DNA of 64,000 nt from Chamaecrista fasciculata (GCA_003254925.1 QANZ01005877.1:1-64000); one strand, 5' to 3'; shown: positions 11,293 through 23,721, numbered from the stretch's first letter. The notes: a model not told the origin generated them from the letters alone. A program made the numbers and translations.

Positions 11293-13845
11293 ATGCTTTC
11301 TCCTCTTGAAGAGATCACTTCTATCGTGTATAGATTGCCAGTAAGTTTTCTAAACCCTGGATATGTCTACACGACCTTCATCTTATCGGGTGATGATGAT
11401 GTCAACTCAATGATGGAAACACATATAGAATGGATGGTAAACACAAAGCTTGAGTTGTATGTAGAAGTATCTGCGGAGAACACATTTGACTTAAACACTG
11501 CAATGGTCCCTGTGGAGAACACAAATTTTATCTGTCCACCCACTGTTAGAGAGACAGCGGCTGAAAACTTTGCATCTTCAAGTGTGTTTCGACCATTGTT
11601 TGGAGGAGGCATGGATAATACAGTTGGATGTAGTATGGAGCCGAACTCTTCACGCCAAACAATTGATAGTGATGACGATGAGGACTACACCCCTGCAAGT
11701 GGTTCGTCCTCAAGTTCTGAGGATGAGTCAGTGTATAGTTCAATTTTTACAAATTCCGGTGAGGAGATGGGTGACTTTGATGAGGAGATGGATGACTTTG
11801 ACGAGGAGATGGATGATGCAGCTGAGCGTAGAAATAATGATGTTGAAGATGATCGAGTGGATGCCGTTCCTGCTCCAGAGTATTGTCCTCCGGGTTACAA
11901 TTTTTATAATGAAATTGACATGGAGATGACCCGCGATCCTAAATATGTTGAGCAAATCAATTCTGATGCAGAATTCTACGTTGGGAAGGTGTATCAAACA
12001 AAAGATGCATTCAAGCTAGGTGTCAAATTATTTTCGGTTAGGGAGGGACGAGATTTTGTTGTATACAAGTCGGCAAAGAGGGATGAAGAGTACAGATGCA
12101 AAAACTATTTGAAACCACCACATAAATGCCCGTGGAGGATTAGGGCTGCAGTCATGAAAGGCACTAGTCATTGGACGGTGTCTAGGATTGGAGGTGACCA
12201 TTGTTGTGTGCGTCCTCCTCCTTCTGACGAAGAAGATCAAGATCACCGAAAACTTGATTCAGATGTCATCGCCGCTCAGATTAAAGGGTTGGTCAGTGAT
12301 CAGCCAAAAACTACCGGACGACAGATACAACACATGATGCAGACTCAATTTGGGTATCGTGTGAATTATAAAAAGTGCTGGGCAGCGAAGTATAAAGCCC
12401 TAAGAATGGCCTTCGGTGACTGGGAAGAGTCGTATGCCCGTATTCCTCAATTTCTTGAGGCTGTCAAAACTATTATGCCCGAAACATATTATGACCTTCA
12501 GACGCAGCCCTTGGACGATGGCTCAGAAAGATTCTGTCGTGCTTTTTGGGCATTTGAACCTTGCATTGAGGCATTTAAGTATCTAAAACCGATTGTGCAG
12601 GTCGACGGGACGTTCCTTACTGGAAGATACAAGCAGACTTTCATGATAGCCTGTTCTCAAGACGACGACAGAAAGATCGTTCCTCTTGCATTTGCAATTG
12701 TCGAGAGTGAAACTACTGCGGCGTGAAGTTGGTTCCTCCAAAGATTGCGCAGGTATGTTGTAGGCAGGGACAGGGAGGGAATTTGCCTTATTTCTGATAG
12801 GGCTGACGGATGCATGCAAGCTGTGGCAGATCCGCGGTGCGGTTGGCAGCCTCCGCTTGGGTACCATGTCTGCTGCCTTAGACACCTTGCCAGCAATGTC
12901 AAGAAGAATTTCGGCCACAAGTGGCTTAAGAAAGTGGTCCAAAACATAGGTATGTTATGTTATCTTTCCCTAAATTTAACTTTCTTGATGTTACATAAAC
13001 CGTCGGGCACTGACAATACAAATACATGTTATCAATTGCGGCGGGACAAGGCGAATTTTTTGTTGGGAGATTTGCAATTGAGCCACAAAGAATGCTACAG
13101 ATACTTGCCTCCGAGGGAGACATGGATGCAATCATATGATGAGGGTCGCCGTTTCAACCATATGACGACGAATCTGGTTGAGTGTATCAACGACGTGTTT
13201 AAGGGATTGTGGAAGTTACCTATAATGGGTGTCATCGAAGGGTCCTATTATCAGTTGAATAAATTCTTCCAGGAACGTCTCCTCACATATAATGGTCAGA
13301 TACAGTCCGGCAAGGAGTTCTCTGAAACCGTGATAAATGCAATGGAAAAGAACAGAGATAATGCAAGTTCTATGACTGTGATAGTGTTCGATAGGGAGTC
13401 CCTTACATTTGAGGTGGAGGACCCTTACAATCATAGTACTCATCAAGTCGGTCGAAAATATAAAGTTGAGCTTCAAGCCCGTAGATGTGACTATGGGGCA
13501 TTTCAGGCTATGCATTACCCGTGCGTGCATGCTATGGCTGCATGTTTAAAGTCGGGATGGGACTTCTACCATTTTGTACATTGAGTCTTCCGATTGGACA
13601 CGATGCGACTAGCATATAGTACCACTTTCAAGCCTCTTAGCGACGTGGTAGAATGGCCGCCGTATGACCGTCCCATCGTACGACCGAATCCCGCTAAAAG
13701 GAGAAGCCCAAAAGGTCGACCTGTTGAGGCGCGCATTCACAACGAAATGGATGAGAGAGAACGAGGACTGCCGACCAAATGTACCATATGCAGGACCGCT
13801 GAACACAATAAGAAAAACTGTCCGCACCGAAGAAGAACTTTGTAA
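11293..13845 (+). pseudogene. MuDR-type transposase of MULE 1, broken by two in-frame TGA codons
   Basis: One reading frame runs to the TAA at 13843, interrupted by TGA at 12724-12726 and 13582-13584. The first ATG is 11293, and an upstream exon is possible. In order: a PB1-like N-terminus; an acidic Ser/Asp/Glu stretch (about 11660-11830); a MuDR N-terminal zinc-binding region (CPWRIRA); transposase core with VQVDGTF (first Asp) and LISDRADG (second Asp); CLRHLASN; the NLVECIND segment (candidate third acid); a SWIM-type finger; and a CX2CX4HX4C zinc knuckle (CTICRTAEHNKKNC). The first stop replaces an expected Trp before SWFLQRLRRYV, needing only TGG to TGA. In the SWIM motif the second Cys is Tyr (TAT at 13492-13494), whereas the MULE 2 copy has CDCG. 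GTATGT at 12950 probably opens an intron, since the translation after it is atypical. Catalytically dead as read. Confidence 0.88.
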
Positions 13846-15339
13846 TTTGTAATTTGTATGACATTTATTTGAATTTTTGATTTGTATGACATTTATTTGT
13901 TTATGTAGGACATTTCTTATTAAGATGTAATTTTCTTATGTTTGATCATGTATTTTAAATATATATTTGTTTATGTATGACTCTTTCTTATGTTTATGCA
14001 AATGACTTTACATGTTAAATATGAATTTATTGGTCATTGAATTAATGTCCTTCCTGCAAATTAGTAAAGATGGCGGGAAGAGACAGACAGGCACAGGCAC
14101 GGGCACGGATTGTTAACCCCAGACCAATAAACCTTGCTGTTCTGATATTACAAGAACGCCATATCTCACAGACAGTTTGGAATCGCACTGGCCAAAATTG
14201 GGTTAGTCTTCACGGTCAAATGAGTTAATGAGTTGCTAACGTTAACAAAATGCTTTTTTTAACCACTCTGCTCTCATCTTGCAGGATCACACTCTTATTA
14301 CGCGACGATGCACCTTTAGTTAGCAAATTGAGGGTGTCCCACCTCTTCAGATCGTCCCTCATTTGATGCGAGCTGGATTCTATGGGATCTCTCGCGTTGT
14401 CCCATTTGTGTATGAGCCGCCCTTCGTTTTAGCTTTGATCGAGCGATGGCGGTTGGAGACCCACACGTTCCATTTTCTGCAGGGAGAGTGCACAATCACT
14501 CTCCAAGATGTCGCAATCCAGTTGGGACTACCTGTTGATGGGGCTCCAGTTATTGGTCCCACTAATCACAACTGGAGGCAGCTAGCCGAAGAACTGTTGG
14601 GTTAAATGCCCCCTGAGCATGAAATGTCCGGCCAGCGGGTGCGGATTGGTTGGTTAACTGAGACATTTGGGGTGCTTCCGCCAAATCCCACAGAGGAGCA
14701 GTTGGTACGGTTCACCCGAGCTTATATACTACGCATGATAGACGGATGGTTGATGCCTGACCATTCAGGGCATCTCGTACCGCTCATGTACCTCCAGTTC
14801 TTCCGGGACCTCGACGAGTGCGGGCGATACGCTTGGGGTGCTGCGGTATTAGCACACTTGTACCACCAAATGTGTCATGCCACTAATCCCGGGGCCATCG
14901 AGATTAGTGGTTGCCTAACTCTGCTGCACGTATGGGCTTGGGATCGATTCCCATCATTGGCTCTTGGTCGACCACCTATCGAAGACCTATATGCGACGGA
15001 AAACGTTCCACCTCCACCATTGCCATTTCGGTATGTGTTTAATTGTATATTTATTCTTTGCCTTCTGTTAACATTATAATTTTTAGGGGTGTTATACTAA
15101 TGCTTTTCATTATTGCAGGTGGGGAAACGTACACCGCAACTTTCAACCAGTGGCCCGAGCCACGCAGTGGTATCGCCGATGGTTTGATATGTCTCGCCAA
15201 AATGACGTATGTACAAAAAAATTTAAAATTTTTCATTTTAGTCCCTATATAATATGTATCCAGGGACCTATTTGTAATTTTTTGAAATTTTTTTGGGGTC
15301 AATATGTTATTTTTGCAAAATTTGTTATGGTTAAAATTA

Positions 15340-15470
15340 CAAAATAGCTCCAAAGGGTACCAAAGTGTTAATGGAGAATACCACAGGGTACCAAAGAGTC
15401 AAGTTTCAAACCACAGGGTACCAAAGTGAAATAGGGTCAAACCACAGGGTACCAAAGTGTAATTTACCCT
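15340..15470 (+). repeat. Four copies of ACCACAGGGTACCAAAG in a PMD-gene intron
   Basis: The phrase 'cacagggtaccaaag' or a close form recurs at roughly 26-36 base intervals inside the 321-base intron 15207-15527. The same intron holds 'tagtccctatataatatg', the style of the small MITEs in this window, so a MITE fragment probably sits here. Confidence 0.6.
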
Positions 15471-16419
15471 TAATATATTGTATACTTATAATCTTCAATA
15501 TATCATACTTACAATTTGTTTTTTCAGTTTGTTTGGCAGCCCTATCGCAGTGATGATGTGCGGGCCCTTATTCCACCCTACTGTTTCGAGCATTCTGCCA
15601 TCTGGCGTTCCTCTTGCCCACTCCTTTGCATGCATATTGTGGAGTGGCACCAAATTGATCGGGCGCTTCGCCAGTTCGGGAAGGATCAACACATTCCAGA
15701 CGCGCCAGTGAACTTAGACGCCATGGGCTTCCATGGAAGAGACCTTAGGGGTCGAGTAGACACTAACTGGAGGGTGTACCTTGCACAGTTTGTGATCTAC
15801 TGGGAGCAACGTTACGAGAGGGTCTTCCGTGGGGATCAGCCGGTGAGGCCATTGACCAGAAATTCTGAATACTGGCAATGGTACAGAAGCATTACGCGAC
15901 AGTGGATGGACCCCACTAGTGGATCAGGCGTTTATGTAGTAAATAAATCATAATCAATTTATTATGTTCATGTCTTTAAATACCATTGTCGTATATTCAT
16001 TTTGTTTATGCCTTGATACAGGTTGATGGACTTGACGAGTTAGAAGAAATCGCTAGCAATGCTGACAACTATCCCGACTTTAGTGATCGAGTGAATGCCA
16101 TCTGTAAAGATCTCAAGGGGGCATTAGGTGAGTAGCATGCCCACATGCTGGAGGAGCATGTCTATGCACCCCTCAGACCACAGGTTCCTCCGACAGAACT
16201 TGTTCCATCTCAGCCACCGCCCAAGAAAAAAAAGTGGCGGCTCGAGTTTCTTTCCGCACGACGGCCGAAAAAAAATCTTCAATCAACAGCCACCACCAGC
16301 TCATCAGCAACCACCGAGACACCAGCAGCCACCGAGACACTCCTTCTGTCAGCCATCCAATGCACCTCAGGAGCTAGAGGAGTCATCTCGGCATTCCTTT
16401 TCAAGTTATGCTGGTTCTT

Positions 16420-16690
16420 CATCAATTCACATGCCTGGACGTGGTCCTCCGACATCTCACGTGCCTAGTCCTGGTCCATCGACACACGTGCCTACTCCTT
16501 CGTCATCGCATATGCCTGGTCCTTCGACATCCCATATGCATGGTCCTTCATCATCCCACATGCCTGGACCTTCGACACCGATGTTTGATATGCAGCAGGC
16601 ATCGATGTTTGATATGCAGCAGACATCGACGTTTGATATGCAACAGACCTCGATGTTTGGTATGTAGCAGACCTCGATGTTTGGTCTGCC
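16420..16690 (+). repeat. Tandem coding repeats in the PMD protein tail (SHMPGPS and MFDMQQ)
   Basis: About six repeats of a 24-base unit encode SHMPGPST-like peptides. They are followed by four 21-24 base units encoding MFDMQQ(A/T)S. Low-complexity tails of this kind are common behind PMD domains. Confidence 0.75.
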
Positions 16691-17583
16691 AGATTCGTCA
16701 CAGGGGGGTTTTTATACCCTGCCACCGTATTCTTTGACGATGACGAGTCCTACTATTCAGCCGGGCCCTACTATTCAGCCGGGCTTTATGAGAGAGTATA
16801 TTATGAACACTCCTCTACGTATCGGTGATGCTCATATTGAGAGACAGGTGCAGCCTTTTCCACTACCACAGTCGCTATCAAGAGAGGCAGATGACAGACA
16901 TCAAGGTGATCAGGGAGATCATAAAGGTAAAGGTAAGGCTGTAGCTCCTCAACGTAAAAAACGTCAACCCAAGAGTAAAACTTGCTACATATGCCCAGGG
17001 TGACATTGGCCAGAGGGTGGTGCAGGGGTCTTGCTCGGAGCATGGGTCGCCGCAATGGCCACCGGAATGGCAGGATCAGCAGGACGACGAGGACGAGGAT
17101 GATTAAATTTGATTGTTTTATTTTTAATTTTATGTAATTTTTATTACACTTTTTATGTTTTACAAATTATATAATTAAAAGAATTATGATAATTGTTCTT
17201 ATATTTCTTAAATGATAATTTATGTTATAAAAGTCATATAAATAATTTGAATTTTTTAAAAAATAAAACAAAGTTCATTTACTTTAAATTTAATTAATTT
17301 AATTAAATAATATATTTTAAAATTAATTTTATTAGTTGAAATATTTAATTTATTTAATTTTATTAATAGAAAATATTTTTACATATTAGTTTTTATTATT
17401 AAAATTTATTAGATAAATATTTTATATTTTTTAATTAATATATTTTAAATTTTATAATTATTATTCATTAAATAATTTCTTTTTTAATTTTTTAAAATAA
17501 TATTTAAATTAAATTAATTTTATTAATTAATCTCATTTTAAAAAAAATCTTAATTTAATTTATTATTTAAAAATAAAAAAAAC

Positions 17584-17755
17584 AAAAATATTCGGTCAAT
17601 TGAACGAATATTTTTGTACCGTGTAAGACACGGTTTCAGACCGTGCAGACTGCACGGTCTGAACCGTGCAGACCGTGCAGTCCTCACCCTGAAATCGCAC
17701 CAGCCTGGCGTGATTTCAGAGAGTTTGAAATCGCGTCAGTCTGGCGCGATTTCAG
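17584..17755 (+). repeat. Cluster of subterminal palindromes at the MULE 1 right end
   Basis: Consecutive stem-loops: 17584-17615 (11-bp stem AAAAATATTCG), 17618-17634 (ACCGTGT, 3-base loop), 17635-17663 (perfect 13-bp stem TTCAGACCGTGCA, 3-base loop), about 17689-17719 (CTGAAATC arms) and about 17725-17755 (TGAAATCGCG, 10-bp stem). They lie between the PMD gene and the right inverted repeat, in otherwise AT-rich DNA. Confidence 0.8.
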
Positions 17756-17792
17756 CGAGATTTTTTAAAAAAAAAAATCAAATTTTACTCAG

Positions 17793-17937
17793 CCGGTGCC
17801 ACGTGGCACCAGCTGATTGGTCTGCTGGGTATGAAATTGAGTTGAGTGAATGCGTATCCCATCTAGGGAATTAAGAAAAAAATTTGGGTATCCTAATACA
17901 TAATTAATTTATTTGTATTATTTTAATAAAAAAAACC
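17793..17937 (-). repeat. Right terminal inverted repeat of MULE 1
   Basis: Inverted counterpart of 10219-10365, ending in AAAAAAAACC and followed at once by the target duplication at 17938-17947. Confidence 0.85.
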
Positions 17938-18282
17938 CAATATGAACACGTAGTGGGAATTTTAAGTGGGATTTTGAATTTTTGATTACAATATTAGCCG
18001 CGTTAAAGCCTTTAGCCACCTTTTATATATATAATTGTATGACTTGAGGGCTTGAGGCGTTTACTTCTCCTTCTTGGCTCTGCCCATTTACACCATTCAT
18101 CCATGGCCTTATCATGCAATTATCTAAATGCATCAACATTCTTGATTATTTGATGTCAGCCTTGCATCACCATTCATCCATTCATAAGTGACTATAAAAT
18201 TAATAATTCGGCAATTATCTAAATGCATCAACATTCTTAATTATTTGATGTCAGCCTTGTCATGTAGTTACACTTTTCTTTT

Positions 18283-19349
18283 GGTTAAAAATTTGATCCT
18301 TAATATTTACCTAAAGTTTCATTTTGGTCCCTAATATTTTTTTATTCTGTTTTAGTCCTTAATGTTTTCTAAAAGTTTTATCTTTTGTCTCTAACTAATA
18401 AATATGGTCATATATATCTCGCTTCAATTTAATTTAATGAGTTCTTTCTTTGCCCAGATAGAGTCATGAACAAACGAAGTCAAATTGGGCTTGAAAATGA
18501 ACCGCTTGTTTCATGAATTTTACCATATCTCTATCTCGATTTAAGTTTGAATGCAACGAAATTGGAGTTACAAATTACTCTTGACAAATTTTTTCTCTAT
18601 CTAGTTGGGGTCATTGGCAAACAAATTCATATAATACTTTGAAAATGAGTTTGGTCAAAAGTATTAACTTTCGAAGTACTATTTGACCTCATTTGTCAAC
18701 GGTTACAACTAGTCAACTAGACAAAGAAAGAACTCGTTAAGTAACTTGTAGCTTCGATTTCATTGCATTCGGACTTGAAACGAGAGAGATATGACCAAAT
18801 TCATGAAACATGCGATCTATTTTGGACCCAATTTTATGTTCAATTTAATATCGTTTGTCAATGACTCTGGTGTTGGACCAAGTCTAATATTGGGTGTGTA
18901 AAATAACCTCACATTGCTTGCACAAAAGAAATATGAGGGTTCAGGTTATTTTTTGTATATTATTTTATTAATAAATATTTTATTAATCCTCTTATAATAA
19001 ATAATTAATAAATATTTTATTAATCCTCTTATATATATACATGAAAACCCTAGCTTCTAAGAGTAGAAGCAGCCTCTATCAATGAGATACTGGAATATCT
19101 CTTAAGTATAGTATCCAAGAGACGAGACTCAAAATTTCTATATTCAATCCCCAACATTTAATTAGGCAAAGAATGAACTCATTAAATATAACATGTAGCT
19201 TTGTATCAATCGAAATAGACCAAATTCAATAGTTAGGGACCAATGCTAAAACTTTTAAAAAACATTAAGGATCAAAACATAACTAAAAATTATCAAGGAC
19301 CAAAACAGAACTTTAGGTAAATATTAGGGATCAAAATAGCTTTTTGACC
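18283..19349. mobile_element. Non-autonomous element with inverted ends and 10-bp target duplication (MULE-type)
   Basis: The ends are GGTTAAAAATTTGATCC and, inverted, GGTCAAAAAGCTATTTTGATCC. The subterminal 'ttacctaaagttt' and 'aactttaggtaaatatt' are also inverted. CTTTTCTTTT flanks both sides (18273-18282 and 19350-19359). No transposase ORF is seen. Related fragments lie at 6192-6489 and about 57575-57905. An LTR-like insertion (18871-19156) sits inside. Confidence 0.75.
18871..19156. mobile_element. Short solo-LTR-like insertion (286 bp)
   Basis: It begins TGTTGGACC and ends CCCCAACA. It interrupts sequence that is continuous in the related copy at 6330-6350. TATA-like 'cttatatatatac' and 'ctagcttctaagagtagaag' fit a small LTR. 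No 5-bp target duplication could be confirmed. Confidence 0.5.
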
Positions 19350-19359
19350 CTTTTCTTTT

Positions 19360-21290
19360 TGTTATGAAAGCGTTAGGATGTTGAGCACTTCCAAGTCTAT
19401 TATTATTAATCAAAACTCAAGAGTCTCGAGCAATCTTTAATCATTTTAATAGAATATTCATTAATCTTTTAAATAAAATAAAATAAAGCAAAGAAAAAAA
19501 GGATTTGTGGACCAACAAAAAGTAGGCGAGAGTAAGTTGTAGGGGAGTTTCCAAAACGACCGACTCCATGGACTGGAATTAATTATTAGGTGAACTTGTG
19601 AATCATGATCAACACGATCTACATAATATTATTTTTATACATTATAATTATTATTATTATTATTATTATTAAACGTTCGATGGATCAACATGCACATATA
19701 TAAATAAACTAGGGGCTTGGCGTGCCCGTGCATGTAACGTTTGAATTGATTTAAAGTTGAAGATTATANCTATTTTTGACCAATCATAAGGGATGGAGCC
19801 ATATAATATAGTATAGATAATAAAGGGGAACATATACTTTATTTCTTTGAATTTAGGGGGTTATGTAACTAGAAATTTTTTTTTTGAAAAGGTAACCAAC
19901 ACAAAATAGGCGTTGCACTTACGTTTATACAATTATATAAAACTAGGAGATGAAATAATCTCAATTTTTTAAATAATTTAAACTATATATAAAGTAACAT
20001 TACTACTTACATCATAAATATATACATGTTCCTTAATATAAGTTCTCAATTAAAAACTTTAACTACTCTTGTCCAAGTCAAAATCCAAAAAAAAATCGGC
20101 CAAAAAAATCCAATTTAATTAAGAAAAAAAAATGAAGGTTGGGTTGGATCAATACAAATGTGATTTTTCAAAATCCAATCCAAATCAACTCGTCATTACA
20201 TTATTCAGGTTAAAATTTAATAGCCAAAATCACATCATCTTATCATATTATCTATGTGACCTCACCGGCCTCATTCGTATACAAGAGACAAAGTTACTTT
20301 CTATCAATGTTTGATCCATTTCTTGAAGGCCCAAGATTTTCCAACCCATGAATATTTTAGGTAAACATTTTGATCCATCACTCATGAAGCAGAGGCTCAA
20401 ACCTCAAACACGGATAGTTTTGTTGTCGAAGATTTTATTTGCAATCATAAAAAGAACTGATTCAGATTTAATCTTAACACTATTAATTAATATTATGAAT
20501 GGTTACTAGTCAGAGTGAGAAACATGAAGGAATTAAAGAGGCTCATATGGTAATAAACATAAACTACCATTCTAGAGGAGATGAGTAGGTGTGTTAGGGG
20601 GTGGGTGGGATTGGTTTAGAGCGAGTTGATCTTGATTTGAATTTTGTAAGGACGAGTTGATTTAGGTTGGATTTAAAAAAAAAATGTTTCAATAGTAGGT
20701 AGAGTTGGATGAGCTGGCTTATTTCAATTTATAAATAATTTATTTTTTAAAAAACATACTTGGCTCTACATTTTTTTTTCTTTCAATTTTTATATTCAAT
20801 TTTGATAAAAACAAATTTCTTATTATGATGATTCATGAATCAATTATAATTGAATGTCATGTATACTTATTAAAGGAGCTGAACATGAGGTGGGCAAGCT
20901 GACTAATTGAAGGTGATGTCACTAATGCAATATTAAGATTTAAGACTAAGGGGGAAAGAACATCTCAAAAGTCATTTGTATTATACATCTATATTAACTA
21001 TTATTTATTTATGTATATATTAATATAAAAAAACTAAAAAGAAATAACAACCCAACTCAAGGTAAATAGTATATATTATAATCCGAAAGAGACCCGCAAC
21101 CCAACTCAAGGTAAATAGTTTATTGTAACCCGCAATGAAAAAATTAATAATTTTGAAACCCGCAACCCAACTCAAGGTAAATAGTTTATTGCAAAAATCC
21201 GAAAGAGACCCCAAATGAATCACAAAATTCACATCGAAATCCTATACTCCAGTCCACTATATAATAAAATTAATAATCTGATCTGGTCCC
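19360..21290. repeat. Duplicated 3' flanks upstream of the gene 3 insertion block
   Basis: The left part matches the 3' flank of gene 2 (about 6500-7480) and the right part (20259-21290) the 3' flank of gene 1. An N at 19769 sits beside 'ggggcttggcgtgcccgtgc', which resembles a Helitron-like end. The text 'cccaactcaaggtaaatagt' recurs three times between 21050 and 21190. No gene is recognised. Confidence 0.55.
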
Positions 21291-21357
21291 TAATGTTGAA
21301 ATTTTTTCCACTAAAATGCGTATGGATTAGCATTATAATTATTATTAGATTTATTTT

Positions 21358-23721
21358 TGTTGGGAATTCTAGGGCGCCTAAGGCAGCGGAAACGTGAAAA
21401 ACTGTAAAATAAAAAAAAACTTAAACGCCCAGGTCCAAGAATTTCCGAACGGATCCGCTAGTTGAATTTAAAACTTTTGGTTAAGTGGTATACCTCAGTG
21501 TTTCAATCGCTTTAGTTGAACGGGGCGAATTCAAGAAGTCCACTTGACGCGTCCTTCCTCCACCGGTTATCCACACGAACAGTTTGGAGATGCCTAGGTG
21601 CTAGCCTCCTTCACTTCTCAAGTGAATCCGGAACCTTTATCTACGGGTGTTCTTTTGGAATTCAAGAACTCTTCTTGAATATCCAAGAACTATATGGCGC
21701 CTTGATCAAGAACACTTCTTGATCCTACACAACCTTCCCACAATATTAACTCTTAATATTGCGCCACTTTCTCTCTCTAGGAAAGCTAGGATGCGATTTT
21801 CTTCTTCTCTCCTCACCAAGAGAAAATCGAATTTTCTCTCTAAGGAAAGCTAGGCTAGTCGAATTATTTTAATGTGCATGAGACTCTCACCCTTTGAGAT
21901 TTCACTCTCAAGAATCCAATTCTTGTGTGTGAATTCTCTCTCTCTCTAGCTTAGAGCAAAACCAAGTTTTTGTCTCTCTAGAGTTGGCATATCTAATTCG
22001 ACTTATGGCTTCCTATTTATAGGGCTTGGGGACTTTGATAATTATAATTTTGGTTAGACCTAAAATTATATAATTATCAAACCATAATATTATGATATCC
22101 TAATATCACAATTTTAGGACTTGATTATCAATTTAAAATATTACCTTAATATTAAAATTGAAATCAAAATGCAATCTTGGAGAATCAATTTGGAAGATCA
22201 TATCTTCCCAAATCTCTCTCTCCCATGCGCCATCCCCTCTAACAATTTGTTGGAATTTAATAAATCAAAATAACTAACTAACTCTTAGATAGTTATAACT
22301 AATTTGTTATCTTCCAACAATATTGAATTAAAGAATTCCCAGAATATCTTTAAAACAATCTCACCAAGTCTCAAACTCTAGATAATTGAATTAAAATATT
22401 TCACAAATATTTAAATCCAATTGGACCTAAAATTTCGACTTGCCCCCTATAATTCATGAATTAAAATATTACTTTAATATTTAAAATTCATCCATTTGAA
22501 ATCTTGATCAAATCTCATTTGAATTCAAATTTCAAATTTCAAGCCAAGACTTTAATTAATAAAACATTTTTATTAATTAAATTCCCTTTATATGTATGAG
22601 GCGCCAACCTCATCCTATCTAGGTCCAATATTAGTGAATTTAATAAATTGATAATTTCTTAACTCTTAAGAACATTATCCAATTTATAATTCCCCTAATA
22701 TTATAAATAGGAATATAATTGTAAATAGCCTAATCCAATTATCTATTTAACAATTATCATATATATATATTTAAATTTGTCTCACAAATCCAAATATAAT
22801 ATATCTGTAGATAATTAATTCAAGACAAGACTTTATGTCCAACAATAAGTTATGTCTCAAACGGTGTCACAAATGTGACCCACGAATTAGGGTTAATTCG
22901 TGTTCCAGCTTGGCATCTGGTTCCTGCTCGTGTGTGACCCAGCAGGCCCCACGTCAAGTTGGCAGTAAATCATCTCATGACTTACAAGTCGAGAGCGGAC
23001 TCTAGCAAGCCATCACGACTACCCAAAACACGTGAGTTATCGTTTTAACCCCTAAACGACTTAACCTTAGTACTATCATGTGCAGATCCCTTTTTTTCCT
23101 ACGATATTTCGGTAAGGATCAGGCATGGGAATGTCATCCAAAATCCAAACCTCAACTTTCTCGATCTCCTGAGTAAGTCCCAATATCCAGTGTGGCCACA
23201 CATTCCCTTGGACAGACTCGTCGAGGGGCCCAGTTAAATATCTCCCATCTCTATGAGGGACAAAATTCCATCTTGGTCAACCACATTCCTCAGCACGACA
23301 ATCAACCAAACCCGTACTCAGCCCTTATGGCTACCCTGTTACGGATAACGTTAGACTAAGCCAAAGCTTGACAACTGTAATGCCGGAATAGTCAAGACCT
23401 CAGGTCTAAGGGCATCATGACAGATTGTACAGGAGAGACCAGCTAATGACTGAACCCATGCAGAACTCTCCGGGTCGGTCCAGCAACTTGTAACTCTTAC
23501 ATAATTGCACCATGACTCTCGTCCCAGCATCTAGTGCGTGCATCTCATGCACCGAGGTCATGCTGGTCTTAGTTCAATTCAAGCTCCCACTCGAATGAGC
23601 GACCAGGGACTGTTTAGATTAATTATCTCATAATTAATCATGGACTGTTATCATAGTAAACATGCTAATAATATGATAACCATTAATTTATCTCCATAAA
23701 TTAATTGATATGTTCCCAACA
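21358..23721. mobile_element. Long LTR-like block (2.36 kb) with TGTTGGGAA...TTCCCAACA ends
   Basis: Perfect 9-bp inverted ends, typical of LTR termini. The interior has a 'cctatttataggg' TATA-like site, 'ggcgcctaaggcagcgg' near the start and no long ORF, as expected for a long LTR or LTR-derived solo copy, possibly copia-type. No matching 5-bp target duplication was found (ATTTT left, TATCT right), so the limits may be incomplete. It lies in the block separating gene 3 from its original 3' flank. Confidence 0.55.

Larger units (their letters stand above)
14070..17106 (+). pseudogene. Plant-mobile-domain (PMD, aminotransferase-like) gene of MULE 1, degenerate
   Basis: The start ATG at 14070 (MAGRDRQ…) sits in the same 'ttagtaaagATGG' context as in MULE 2. 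Exons inferred from GT-AG sites and the relative: 14070-about 14200, 14285-15030, 15119-15206, 15528-15938 and 16022 onward. The PMD core is clear: AGFYGISRVVPF, ERWRLETHTFHF, GECTITLQDVAIQLGLPVDG, then WRSSCPLLCMHIVEWHQIDR and GFHGRDLRGR. PMD proteins in plants (MAIN/MAIL1 relatives) affect silencing and genome stability, and PMD genes also occur in MULEs and retrotransposons; their job there is unsettled. The C-terminus is Pro/Gln/Ser-rich with short repeats and ends acidic at 17106. Stops at 14321 (TAG) and 14603 (TAA) and frame changes near 16230-16270 and 16990 break it. Confidence 0.87.
10219..17937 (+). mobile_element. MULE 1: 7.7-kb Mutator-like element carrying transposase and PMD genes
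   Basis: It is bounded by long terminal inverted repeats (about 10219-10365 and 17793-17937) whose outer ends read GTTTTTTTATTAAAATAAT and, inverted, GGTTTTTTTTATTAAAATA. It is flanked by the 10-bp duplication CAATATGAAC. It holds a MuDR-type transposase gene (11293-13845) followed by a plant-mobile-domain gene (14070-17106), both on the plus strand. It also has subterminal stem-loops at both ends, a TATTTAAA box at 10491 and a purine-rich leader with GAGT and GAA microsatellites (10540-10766). The MULE plus PMD combination is a known association in plants. Stop codons in both genes indicate it is no longer autonomous. An N at 10982 marks a possible gap. Confidence 0.92.

Noticed and set aside
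11367..11612. Minus-strand ORFs inside the transposase gene
   Set aside because: They are antisense shadows of the MuDR-type frame; no domain is visible and the plus frame carries all family motifs.
12724..12726. Selenocysteine or programmed readthrough at the TGA codons
   Set aside because: There is no supporting structure, and the PMD gene of the same element also carries TAG and TAA stops; decay is simpler.
17584..17663. tRNA or rho-independent terminator
   Set aside because: The hairpins do not form a cloverleaf, and the DNA is eukaryotic; they belong to the transposon end.
21358..23721. Complete LTR retrotransposon
   Set aside because: No primer site, polypurine tract, coding region or second LTR was found, and the flanks lack a 5-bp duplication; only an LTR-like block is supported.
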